Shown: positions 1 to 5,727 of the stretch, piece by piece
How positions within the stretch are numbered: the first letter of the stretch is position 1
How the letters are laid out: the number at the start of each line of letters is the position of its first letter
DNA from: CAZXVU01 sp964644465
GTDB taxonomy: Bacteria; Chlamydiota; Chlamydiia; Chlamydiales; SM23-39
NCBI GenBank assembly: GCA_964644465.1
Contig: CAZXVU010000112.1
Coordinates: 1 to 6,791 of the forward strand
Direction: 5' to 3'
Length of the DNA stretch: 6,791 nucleotides
Made by a program: the position numbers and the translations under genes
The notes under the pieces: model-generated
Seen by the model: only the letters and a program-made list of their open reading frames with translations
Told to the model about the DNA's origin: nothing
Database searches by the model: none

Positions 1-90
1 ACAGGCAAATCAATATTTATGAACGATTTGATCAAAGAAAGAGGAAGTTTCATAAATCTTTCCGGCTTGAAAAAGAGAATTAAACCATAG
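1..90 (+). other. possible 3' tail of an upstream gene (frame unresolved)
   Basis: Two plus-strand frames are open from the window edge. One ends at TAG 88-90 and would give a tail ending in GLKKRIKP. The other ends at TAA 81-83 and would give a tail ending in FRLEKEN. Either could be the C-terminus of a gene that starts before the window, and the charged composition suits a soluble protein. The stretch is too short to choose a frame or name a family, and it may simply be intergenic. No convincing hairpin plus T-run follows before the next promoter. Confidence 0.25.
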
Positions 91-122
91 CTAGCCTTAA
101 CTTTAAAGAGTACTTTCTACCT

Positions 123-151
123 TTGACGGATTTGTTAAAAAAGATTATTTT
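123..151 (+). promoter_or_regulatory. sigma70-type promoter of the LysM gene
   Basis: TTGACG (123-128) and TATTTT (146-151) are separated by 17 bases, matching the -35 consensus at 5 of 6 positions and the -10 at 4 of 6. Transcription would start near 158, giving a leader of about 20 nt. A ribosome binding site AGGGA (168-172) lies 5 bases before the ATG at 178. The surrounding sequence is strongly AT-rich. This is a consensus match only. Confidence 0.55.
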
Positions 152-177
152 TTTCTTATCGCAAGACAGGGATATCG

Positions 178-1431
178 ATGGAAGACAACAATTTTGTAGG
201 CAGATGGGTCAAAAAATTCCGTATTTTGACTATGGCTCTGATTTTTAGCGGAGCATTGAACATTGGACTTTTAGCGGCTTTCATTTTTCATGTATTGCAA
301 GAGAAGCAGCCGCCTCTCTCCTTTGCTATGCCAGCCTCCTGTAAGGTAAAACAGGAAATGGGCAACGAACACATCTTGAATGCAATGTCCAAGCTTTCTT
401 TCCGGGAGCTTGTCAGTTTTCTGACAAACAAAGATTTTGTTGAAGAGGGTTATACAAAGAGAGATTTGGCCGTTTCGGCCTTAGTCTCATTCTATCATTT
501 CAACTTGGAGAAAGCCCTTTCCGGCAAGCCCGCTCAAAAAAGGACTTTAGAATTCCCCGAAGGGAAATTTGAAGTCTATCCCGGCTTGACCGACGATCAA
601 TTCCAGGCACTCATCCGGTATGCCTACGAGGAAAAGTGGCCCCTCACTTCAAAAGGGCTTTTTGCCGCTTTGCAAAAATTGGGAACGCCCCGGGATGAAT
701 CTTTGAGCCAGGCATTTATTGTTACCCCTGAATTTTATGCGCTTCAGGCGCTGTTTCAAAAAACTGAAGCTACGCAGGAACCGGCTGTTTTATTAAAGCT
801 GGCTGTAGAGGGCAATTGGGATGTTCTTGACCGTTTTACTCGCGAGCAGGATCAGATGCTCGATCTTTCCGTCGAGAAAAGACGCCGTCTGCTACTCAGT
901 TATCTTTCACTCCACTCTGCTACAGCAGCTCAGCTCATCCTACAAACAGATTTTGCTTTTGCCCAAAAACGGCTTGAAGATCGGGGAATATTAGATCTTT
1001 TGGGGCTTTTGAAAGAGAAAACGGACGAGTCTGTCCGCTTTTGCGTGGAATTGCTCCGTTCTCCCCGCAGCGATGCCATTTGGCAAGCCAGCGCGGCCAA
1101 GCTCTATACTTTCTCCGGCGAAGAGGCTTCGGCAGATCCAAAAACGGCGTTAGCCCGTTTTGCACCGAGCGCACCTCCAATTGTCTCAGAACCCATCAAA
1201 ACCGAACTGGCCCCTGTAGCTGTTGCAGCGCCTGCGCCTGTCAAAGCAGCTGCCCCCACGGTGAAGCTTCATGTCGTCAAAGAAGGGGAAAGCCTGTGGA
1301 AAATTGCGAGACAGTATAAAGTTAAGCTCGATGAATTGGTGAAGATGAATGATCTTGAAAAAGATCGCCTTTTTCCTGGCATGACCCTGCGCATTCCAAG
1401 TCAAGGTACAGGATCGGAACCGCCCTTGTGA
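178..1431 (+). CDS. membrane-anchored LysM-domain protein
   Basis: A 417-residue protein. The N-terminus carries basic residues (RWVKKFR) followed by one hydrophobic segment at about 16-40, which suggests an N-in signal anchor with the bulk of the protein in the periplasm. Residues about 56-330 are mostly helical-looking, and I do not recognise a domain there. An Ala/Pro-rich linker (about 329-361) leads to one LysM domain (about 364-408), which begins HVVKEGESLWKIARQYKV, continues to the conserved N391 of the MND segment, and closes with LFPGMTLRIP. LysM domains bind the N-acetylglucosamine of peptidoglycan, so the protein probably tethers the inner membrane to the cell wall or positions an envelope or division factor. 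No catalytic domain is visible. The start is supported by AGGGA five bases upstream and a nearby promoter. The 3' end overlaps yidD, on the other strand, by 31 bases. The LysM and anchor calls are firm; the cellular role is open. Confidence 0.88.
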   Translation: MEDNNFVGRWVKKFRILTMALIFSGALNIGLLAAFIFHVLQEKQPPLSFAMPASCKVKQEMGNEHILNAMSKLSFRELVSFLTNKDFVEEGYTKRDLAVSALVSFYHFNLEKALSGKPAQKRTLEFPEGKFEVYPGLTDDQFQALIRYAYEEKWPLTSKGLFAALQKLGTPRDESLSQAFIVTPEFYALQALFQKTEATQEPAVLLKLAVEGNWDVLDRFTREQDQMLDLSVEKRRRLLLSYLSLHSATAAQLILQTDFAFAQKRLEDRGILDLLGLLKEKTDESVRFCVELLRSPRSDAIWQASAAKLYTFSGEEASADPKTALARFAPSAPPIVSEPIKTELAPVAVAAPAPVKAAAPTVKLHVVKEGESLWKIARQYKVKLDELVKMNDLEKDRLFPGMTLRIPSQGTGSEPPL

Positions 1432-1610
1432 AAGGGATGGCATCGGCATACACGGCGGAATGAGAGCCAAAAGCCCCGCATCGCACCATGCTTTTCGACG
1501 GCTTCAAGAGCATATTCTGAACAGGTGGGGAAAAAACGGCAGCAATGTCCCACAAAGGGACTAATGGCAGCTTGATAAGCGCGGATGAAGATTAAAAACA
1601 GAACTCTCAT
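1401..1610 (-). CDS. yidD: membrane protein insertion efficiency factor YidD
   Basis: A 69-residue protein matching the YidD (UPF0161) family along its whole length: IRAYQAAISP at 9-18, then CCRFFPTCSEYALEAVEKHG at 23-42, RCHPF at 56-60 and a C-terminal GGSDPVP. The family signature is a Cys-rich CRFxPTCS block plus CHPxxxGGxDPVP. Ser-66 replaces the more usual Tyr/Phe before DPVP. YidD is a small inner-face membrane-associated protein that assists the insertase YidC. In most bacteria it lies between rnpA and yidC; here it stands alone. No in-frame start exists upstream of the ATG at 1610, and only a weak TGAG precedes it. It overlaps the LysM gene tail to tail (1401-1431) and is head to head with the peptidase gene (23-base gap), so its promoter must lie inside that gene. 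The identification is confident despite the small size. Confidence 0.9.
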   Translation of the reverse strand: MRVLFLIFIRAYQAAISPFVGHCCRFFPTCSEYALEAVEKHGAMRGFWLSFRRVCRCHPFHKGGSDPVP

Positions 1611-1633
1611 ACACTCATGATAGAGAAAACCGA

Positions 1634-3223
1634 ATGAAAAATGAACACCCTTTTGAACAATTTTTGAAAGAATTTATTCCTCAAGCGGAACGGAAATCGA
1701 CGCAGTTGAATAAAGCCCTCTGGATCCTTGAGACCACCGGTTCTACCGATGCGGCCGACTTGAAAGCGGATCTCGATACTGAATTGAGAATGCTATTCAA
1801 TGATCCCAAAACCTACAAGAAGCTTCTCGAATGGGAAAAAGACGCCAGTTTGACCGATCCCATCCAGAAAAGGCAGCTGAATGTTCTGGTCCGCGCTTTT
1901 AAGCAAAACCAGATTCCCAAAGAACTTTTGGAAGAACTCGCCCAAAAAGAAGCTGCCCTATCTCAGAGTTATGCGAATTATCGGCCCGAGCTCAATGGAA
2001 AAAAACTTTCCGAAAACGATATCAGGGATATTTTAAAAAAAGAAAATGATCCTAAAAAACGGAAAGAGGCTTGGGATGCTTCAAAGAAAATAGGCGAAGT
2101 GCTCGCCCCACAAATTCTCGCCCTCGTCCATCTGCGCAATCAGTCAGCCAAAGCTCTCGGTTATTCCGATTATTTCCAGATGCAGCTCGATCTTCAGGAA
2201 GTCGATTCAAAATGGCTATTAAAAACTTTAGAAGAGCTTTCCCAAAAATCGGAGAAGGCCTACTCCGCTGTTTTATCAGAAATAGAGAGGAAGCAATCTG
2301 AGCGGTTTCATGTGAATATTCCCGAACTGGGCCCATGGGCTTGGAGCGATCCCTTTTGCCAGGAAGATCCGGTAGATCCCCAAGAGCTCGATCGGCTTGT
2401 CGATGGAGTCGATATTTCCGGCGTGAGCAAAGATTTTTATCAAAAAATGGGCATTGACGTATCGACGATCCTGACACGCAGCGATATGTATGAACGGCCT
2501 GGCAAAAACCAGCATGCTTTCTGCATGAATTTGGACAGGAAAGGCGATGTCCGCACATTGAACAATGTGAAAGCCTCCTTAAAATGGTTGGAGACTGTCC
2601 TCCATGAGCTTGGCCATGCCATTTATGAAATGGGATTCGATGAAAAACTTCCTTGGCTCCTCCGCGAACCTCCGCATATGATTCCGACGGAAGCAATGGC
2701 CCTGATTGCGGGAAGGCAGGCGTATCGCTACGACGCTCTCGGCCGTCTTGTAGGCTCTCAGCCTGAAAAAGAAGCGCTTCGGAAAAAAGCTGATATCAGC
2801 CTCAAACGGCGCCAGCTTATTTTCAGCCGATGGGTCCTTGTGATGACCGCTTTTGAAAGCGAACTCTATCGCAAACCCTCCCAAGACCTCAACCATCTCT
2901 GGTGGCAATGCGTCGAAAAATACCAAAAAATCCGCGCGCCGAAGAATCGGGACGGGAAATTCGACTGGGCTACGAAATACCATATCGGATTAGCTCCCGT
3001 TTATTATTTTAGCTATCTCCTTGGCGAGATGTTTGCATCGGCCATCCAAGAGTCTCTTGTGAAAGAATGTGGAGACACCGCTCTGACGAGCAAAAAAGCT
3101 GGCAAGTTCCTTCAAGAAAAGCTATTCCACCCTGGGAATAGGATGAGTTGGAGCGATCTGGTACAGCATGTGACGGGTAAGCCTTTAGCGCCCGACGCCT
3201 GGCTCCGCGAATTCGCTACCTAA
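1634..3223 (+). CDS. M2/M3-like zinc metallopeptidase (oligopeptidase)
   Basis: A 529-residue gluzincin. The zinc motif HELGH is at 324-328: His-324 and His-328 are ligands and Glu-325 is the catalytic base. Glu-353 in PTEAMA, 29 residues after the first His, is the likely third ligand. A C-terminal block with His-450 and Tyr-457, 458 and 461 (KYHIGLAPVYYFSYLLGEMFASA) corresponds to the substrate-binding His and Tyr of angiotensin-converting enzyme (M2) and thimet/PepF-type peptidases (M3). The N-terminal half is helical, with an ACE-like stretch at about 143-180 (RKEAWDAS ... LRNQSAKALGYSDY). No signal peptide is seen, so it probably acts in the cytoplasm, cleaving short peptides. The length fits bacterial members of this superfamily. 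Whether it belongs to M2 or M3 cannot be settled by eye. Only a weak GAG (1623-1625) precedes the start, and no good promoter is visible; a poor TTGATA/TAAAAA pair lies inside yidD. The stop codon is part of a terminal inverted repeat. Confidence 0.9.
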   Translation: MKNEHPFEQFLKEFIPQAERKSTQLNKALWILETTGSTDAADLKADLDTELRMLFNDPKTYKKLLEWEKDASLTDPIQKRQLNVLVRAFKQNQIPKELLEELAQKEAALSQSYANYRPELNGKKLSENDIRDILKKENDPKKRKEAWDASKKIGEVLAPQILALVHLRNQSAKALGYSDYFQMQLDLQEVDSKWLLKTLEELSQKSEKAYSAVLSEIERKQSERFHVNIPELGPWAWSDPFCQEDPVDPQELDRLVDGVDISGVSKDFYQKMGIDVSTILTRSDMYERPGKNQHAFCMNLDRKGDVRTLNNVKASLKWLETVLHELGHAIYEMGFDEKLPWLLREPPHMIPTEAMALIAGRQAYRYDALGRLVGSQPEKEALRKKADISLKRRQLIFSRWVLVMTAFESELYRKPSQDLNHLWWQCVEKYQKIRAPKNRDGKFDWATKYHIGLAPVYYFSYLLGEMFASAIQESLVKECGDTALTSKKAGKFLQEKLFHPGNRMSWSDLVQHVTGKPLAPDAWLREFAT

Positions 3224-3382
3224 ACGGCGTGCTGCGGCTTTGCCATTTTGATCCTCCTCCTCGGCTTAGCGCTTTCAGCTATGCCTTCGCCCATTCCCCA
3301 AAAACGATGCGTTTTCGGGGACCCCAGGGGATCGTTCGGACCGCAAGGCTTCAAACTGGCTTTGCCTCGCTTGCGCCGTTTA
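3221..3382. repeat. 162-bp palindromic element with terminal inverted repeats (MITE/REP-like)
   Basis: The outer ends are a perfect 9-bp inverted repeat, TAAACGGCG (3221-3229) and CGCCGTTTA (3374-3382). Inside each end, after 6 or 7 bases, lies the near-palindrome GGCTTTGCC (3236-3244 and 3358-3366), whose GGC and GCC can still pair. At the centre is a hairpin, CCCCAAAAACG (3296-3306), loop ATG, CGTTTTCGGGG (3310-3320), with one mismatch, followed by CCCC and GGGG blocks (3322-3330). Both ends carry TA, which would fit a TA target duplication as in Tc1/mariner- or IS630-derived MITEs, but this is inference. The left end starts at the peptidase stop codon. No T-run follows the central hairpin, so it is not a classical intrinsic terminator. 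It codes for nothing convincing. Confidence 0.6.
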
Positions 3383-3407
3383 CTCGCATATTTTGTTGAG
3401 TGTTTTT

Positions 3408-3442
3408 TTGACTTGTAGGGAAGTGGGGAGAACTAGTATATT
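3408..3442 (+). promoter_or_regulatory. probable promoter of the tRNA-Leu/tRNA-Arg transcript
   Basis: A TTGACT box (3408-3413) precedes an AT-rich TAGTATATT (3434-3442) located 17-25 bases before the tRNA. The spacing from TTGACT to TAGTAT is 20, longer than ideal. An alternative pairing is TTGTAG (3413-3418) with TATATT (3437-3442) at spacing 18. Either start would leave a leader of roughly ten bases before the mature tRNA-Leu. The position is convincing; the exact boxes are not. Confidence 0.42.
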
Positions 3443-3458
3443 TTTCACTTCTTTCTTT

Positions 3459-3542
3459 GCGAAAGTGGCGAAATTGGCAGACGCACTACCTTGAGGTGGT
3501 AGCGGGGTCACACTCATGGGGGTTCGAGTCCCCCCTTTCGCA
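3459..3542 (+). tRNA. tRNA-Leu (anticodon GAG)
   Basis: Full class II cloverleaf. The acceptor stem GCGAAAG (3459-3465) pairs with CTTTCGC (3535-3541), with discriminator A at 3542. The D arm contains GGCAGACGC. The anticodon stem is CTACC/GGTAG with loop TTGAGGT, giving anticodon GAG (3493-3495), which reads CUU and CUC. A 15-nt variable arm (3503-3517) is typical of Leu. The T stem is GGGGG/CCCCC around TTCGAGT. The terminal CCA is not encoded and must be added enzymatically. The gene lies 19 bases before tRNA-Arg, probably in the same transcript. Confidence 0.96.
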
Positions 3543-3561
3543 TTTTATTTCACCCATCTCA

Positions 3562-3634
3562 GCACCGATAGCTCAATGGATAGAGCACTTGGCTTCGGAC
3601 CAAGTGGTTAGGGGTTCGAGTCCCTTTCGGTGCG
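3562..3634 (+). tRNA. tRNA-Arg (anticodon UCG)
   Basis: Full 73-nt class I cloverleaf. The acceptor stem GCACCGA (3562-3568) pairs with TCGGTGC (3627-3633), with discriminator G at 3634. The D arm is GCTCAATGGATAGAGC. The anticodon stem is CTTGG/CCAAG with loop CTTCGGA, giving anticodon TCG (3595-3597), which reads CGN arginine codons. The T arm is AGGGG/CCCTT around TTCGAGT, with one G-U pair. CCA is not encoded. The mature 3' end lies seven bases from the recO stop codon on the other strand. Confidence 0.96.
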
Positions 3635-3636
3635 CA

Positions 3637-3643
3637 TTTTTTT
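3637..3643 (+). terminator. T-run ending the tRNA transcript
   Basis: Seven T residues follow the tRNA-Arg acceptor stem by two bases (GCATTTTTTT). No separate hairpin is present, so termination would depend on the tRNA structure itself, or this run is simply where transcription slows. It overlaps the recO stop codon (TAA on the minus strand, 3642-3644). Confidence 0.35.
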
Positions 3644-4301
3644 ACTGAATTCGTTCTTTGAAGAGAAGATCGATCTTTTCAAGCGGAGCTTTTTCCAACT
3701 CTAGTAGAAGAGAAAACTGGCGCGCAAAAGCAAGTCGGTGGAGCTGTTCCCGTTCTTCAAATGTAAAAGAAATCCCAGGATATGCAGCGTGCGCGGAGCA
3801 AACGCTTTCCCCTTGAGCAATGTTTGTGGCGGTAGCGGCGCAGATGGAGCACTCTTTTTGCAAGGAGAGGAGTCCTTCATGCAAGAGAAGCTTCATCTTG
3901 AAACTGCCAGCGAGGATTTCCGGTTTTTTAAATTGAGGCAATTTTTTTAAATAGGCGCAGAACAAGGGATAGAGATCTCCTGCGCTTTTAGCGGGAAGTT
4001 GGCAGCTGAGTAGATCTTGCGCCATGCGGCCAGCGGCATTGAGGACGTTATAATCTTGCTTCAATTCCAGAAGTCCATCGAGAAGAGATCCATCTTTGAG
4101 AGTGTGAATCTCTTTTTGCCCTTTCCTGTAGACCCATTCTGCAATGCAGAAGGGGGTTGTAAAAGCGGTCCAAGCGGGATTTGACGATTTCGCCATAAAG
4201 GTCAAAAGCCCCCCTTCTTGAGCAAAGACTTTGAGAATGCGCTGGCGTCCCAAATAAGGAATTGTCTGAAGCAAAACGCCTACCGTTTTTTCTTCACTCA
4301 T
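3642..4301 (-). CDS. recO: DNA repair protein RecO
   Basis: A 219-residue protein fitting RecO, the recombination mediator that with RecR loads RecA onto SSB-coated DNA in the RecFOR pathway and anneals complementary strands. Residues about 1-75 fit the N-terminal OB fold (EEKTVGVLLQTIPYLGRQRILKVF, then GGLLTFMAKS). The remainder is helical. A zinc-cluster region contains Cys-151, Cys-154, Cys-168 and His-171 (CSIC ... CSAH), so the last ligand is His rather than the more usual Cys. Length is slightly short of the 230-250 typical of the family. The start codon overlaps the transporter stop codon as ATGA, preceded by GAGAAAGG, so the two genes are cotranscribed and probably translationally coupled. 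The 3' end runs into the tRNA-Arg gene from the opposite side. No terminator is visible on this strand. Confidence 0.85.
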   Translation of the reverse strand: MSEEKTVGVLLQTIPYLGRQRILKVFAQEGGLLTFMAKSSNPAWTAFTTPFCIAEWVYRKGQKEIHTLKDGSLLDGLLELKQDYNVLNAAGRMAQDLLSCQLPAKSAGDLYPLFCAYLKKLPQFKKPEILAGSFKMKLLLHEGLLSLQKECSICAATATNIAQGESVCSAHAAYPGISFTFEEREQLHRLAFARQFSLLLELEKAPLEKIDLLFKERIQ

Positions 4302-5521
4302 TGAAAGCCTTTCTCAATTTCTTCGAAGCTTTTGTGTTTTGTTTCGGGAACTTTTAATCGTAAAAGTTGCCATGCGAAAACGCCGCAAAGCGCGTAGATA
4401 AGGAAGATTCCTCCCGGGCTTAACAGCAAGGCAAGTTCGGGAAAGGTCAGAGTGACTAAATAGTTGCAGACCCATCCGATAAAACCGGTAAAGGTCATTG
4501 CATGGCCTCGGATGTGAACAGGGGAAATTTCAGCTATGAGGAGCTGAGGTATTGGGCCGATCCCGATCGAATAGAAGGCAACCACAAGCATGAGAATGAT
4601 TAGAGAGGTATGTCCCAGATACTGAGAGCCAGTGAAGAAGAAAAAGGAGAGCAGGAGAAGGTTGGCTGCCATGCCTCCCAGACTCCATAAAACAAGAGGC
4701 CTACGGCCGACGCGGTCTACAAGGATAAATGAAAGGCCGATGGAAACAGCATAGACCACTCCGATTCCCACTGTCGAAAAAAGAGCTCCTGCTGCAGTAG
4801 AATATCCTGCGCTCTGAAGAATAAAGGGGGCGTAAAAGAAAATCGTGTTGATCCCAGTGATCTGCTGAAAAACACAAAGAGCTACTCCTAAGTATAAGCG
4901 GGGCCGATACCCTGGTGCGAAAAGAGATTTCCAAGAGGCGCCTTTGAGAGAAGTATTATTGGAAGCAGAATGCGTTTCAGAAATAAAAAACAATCCAATC
5001 CCTTGAATGAGAGCAGGAACCAGGCCCACTGCGAACATCCATCTCCAATTTCCTATGAATGCATTGGAAATATATCCACACAAAGATCCTACCGCGATCC
5101 CAATTTGGTTCAAATTAACGACGGAGCCTCTTCTTTCAGGCGACGAGATCTCCGCAAGATAGACGGGGGCGATCGTCGTGATGATCCCTCCTCCAAGGCC
5201 GACAATAAAGCGGCCAGCGATCAGAACCCAAAAATGGGTAGCTAATGAAGATACCAAAATCCCTAAGAAAAAAAAAGCTGCGCTCAGCATCATGGTCGGC
5301 CTTCTGCCAATATGGTTGCCGAGAACTCCTGCAAAAGAAGAAGTAAAAAGAGCTCCGAAGAGCAGCATACTTGCAACGATACCCTCTTGAAATAGACTCA
5401 GAGCAAAGGTGCCAGTTAAGAATACGAGCGCTCCAGCAATGACAGAAGAGTTATATCCATATTGGAAACCCCCAAGGCCGGCAATAAATGTGTTTTTATT
5501 AATAATGCATTTCATCTGCAT
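4298..5521 (-). CDS. sugar porter family MFS transporter
   Basis: A 407-residue, about 12-TM inner-membrane protein with the sugar-porter signatures in order: GGFQYGYNSSVIAGA at about 17-31, GNHIGRRP at 68-75, RFIVGLGGG at 104-112, PVYLAEISSPERRG at 119-132, FQQITGINTIFFYAP at 218-232, DRVGRRP at 269-275, GPIPQLLIAE at 322-331, and the C-terminal VPETKHKSFEEIE at 391-403. It should import a hexose or pentose. Three features are unusual. The TM1 motif is GYN (Asn-24), as in facilitative GLUTs, rather than the GYD of H+ symporters such as XylE. GPIPQ has Gln-326 where GLUT1 and XylE have Trp. The TM6-TM7 cytoplasmic loop is only about 25-30 residues and lacks PESPRWL. A strong Shine-Dalgarno lies 5 bases before the ATG at 5521; the ATG at 5515 is less well spaced. 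First gene of an operon with recO. The substrate cannot be predicted. Confidence 0.9.
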   Translation of the reverse strand: MQMKCIINKNTFIAGLGGFQYGYNSSVIAGALVFLTGTFALSLFQEGIVASMLLFGALFTSSFAGVLGNHIGRRPTMMLSAAFFFLGILVSSLATHFWVLIAGRFIVGLGGGIITTIAPVYLAEISSPERRGSVVNLNQIGIAVGSLCGYISNAFIGNWRWMFAVGLVPALIQGIGLFFISETHSASNNTSLKGASWKSLFAPGYRPRLYLGVALCVFQQITGINTIFFYAPFILQSAGYSTAAGALFSTVGIGVVYAVSIGLSFILVDRVGRRPLVLWSLGGMAANLLLLSFFFFTGSQYLGHTSLIILMLVVAFYSIGIGPIPQLLIAEISPVHIRGHAMTFTGFIGWVCNYLVTLTFPELALLLSPGGIFLIYALCGVFAWQLLRLKVPETKHKSFEEIEKGFQ

Positions 5522-5526
5522 TGCAG

Positions 5527-5533
5527 CCTCCTT
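5527..5533 (-). promoter_or_regulatory. strong Shine-Dalgarno of the transporter gene
   Basis: On the minus strand this reads AAGGAGG, a perfect anti-16S match, five bases before the ATG at 5521. It decides the start over the ATG two codons downstream at 5515. It is the best ribosome binding site in the window. Confidence 0.8.
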
Positions 5534-5558
5534 TCTTTTGTTGAAATTTGTTTTTTTA

Positions 5559-5633
5559 ATTCAGCGACGAGAATTAATTTTATGAATGGCGAATAAAATA
5601 TCGAAAAACAGAACTATATATATTTCGCTGAAT
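5559..5633. repeat. 9-bp inverted repeat flanking the transporter promoter/leader
   Basis: ATTCAGCGA (5559-5567) and TCGCTGAAT (5625-5633) are perfect inverted copies separated by 57 AT-rich bases. One arm falls in the spacer of the proposed minus-strand promoter and the other in the transcribed leader. This could be a pair of operator half-sites, or the closing stem of a structured RNA on either strand. The repeat itself is certain; its function is not known. Confidence 0.55.
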
Positions 5634-5643
5634 CTATGGTCAT
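5615..5643 (-). promoter_or_regulatory. candidate promoter of the transporter-recO operon
   Basis: Read on the minus strand, ATGACC (5643-5638) and TATATA (5620-5615) are 17 bases apart, each matching 4 of 6 consensus positions. Transcription would start near 5608, leaving a leader of about 87 nt before the ATG at 5521. The region is AT-rich, so chance matches are likely, and a TAAAAT at 5582-5577 is an alternative -10 with a poor -35. Confidence 0.38.
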
Positions 5644-5650
5644 GGTAAAC

Positions 5651-5681
5651 CCTTGGAGTATATTTTCTTCAAGGATTTTTT
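5651..5681 (+). terminator. rho-independent terminator with no obvious upstream gene on its strand
   Basis: CCTTGGAG (5651-5658) pairs with CTTCAAGG (5667-5674), giving 8 pairs including one G-U around an 8-nt loop, followed by A and six T residues (5676-5681). The T-run lies on the plus-strand side only, so it would end plus-strand transcripts. The nearest plus-strand gene upstream is tRNA-Arg, 2 kb away, so it may close an undetected small RNA or block read-through into hpf. Confidence 0.5.
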
Positions 5682-5727
5682 GCTATTCTTATTAACAGGC
5701 TGTAAACAGGTGGCAACAAATGACTCG

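Noticed and set aside
1548..1562. GTCCC-ACAAA-GGGAC hairpin downstream of the LysM gene, considered as its terminator
   Set aside because: No T-run follows on the plus strand, and the sequence encodes the conserved SPFVGH segment of YidD on the other strand.
2052..2696. 214-codon minus-strand frame inside the peptidase gene
   Set aside because: Its composition (rich in Arg, Cys, His and Ser) and lack of family features mark it as an antisense shadow of the conserved peptidase frame, which contains the zinc motif.
3296..3330. Central hairpin of the palindromic element as the peptidase terminator
   Set aside because: No T-run on either side; it fits better as the core of a repeat element, although it could still stabilise an mRNA 3' end.
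3224..3400. Open plus-strand frame of about 58 codons directly after the peptidase stop
   Set aside because: It has no usable upstream start, lies entirely in the palindromic element, and has low-complexity composition expected from a GC-rich repeat. A read-through extension of the peptidase is not supported either, since GKPLAPDAWLREFAT looks like a natural family end.
3457..3648. 63-codon plus-strand frame
   Set aside because: It covers the two tRNA genes; the cloverleaf structures explain the sequence.
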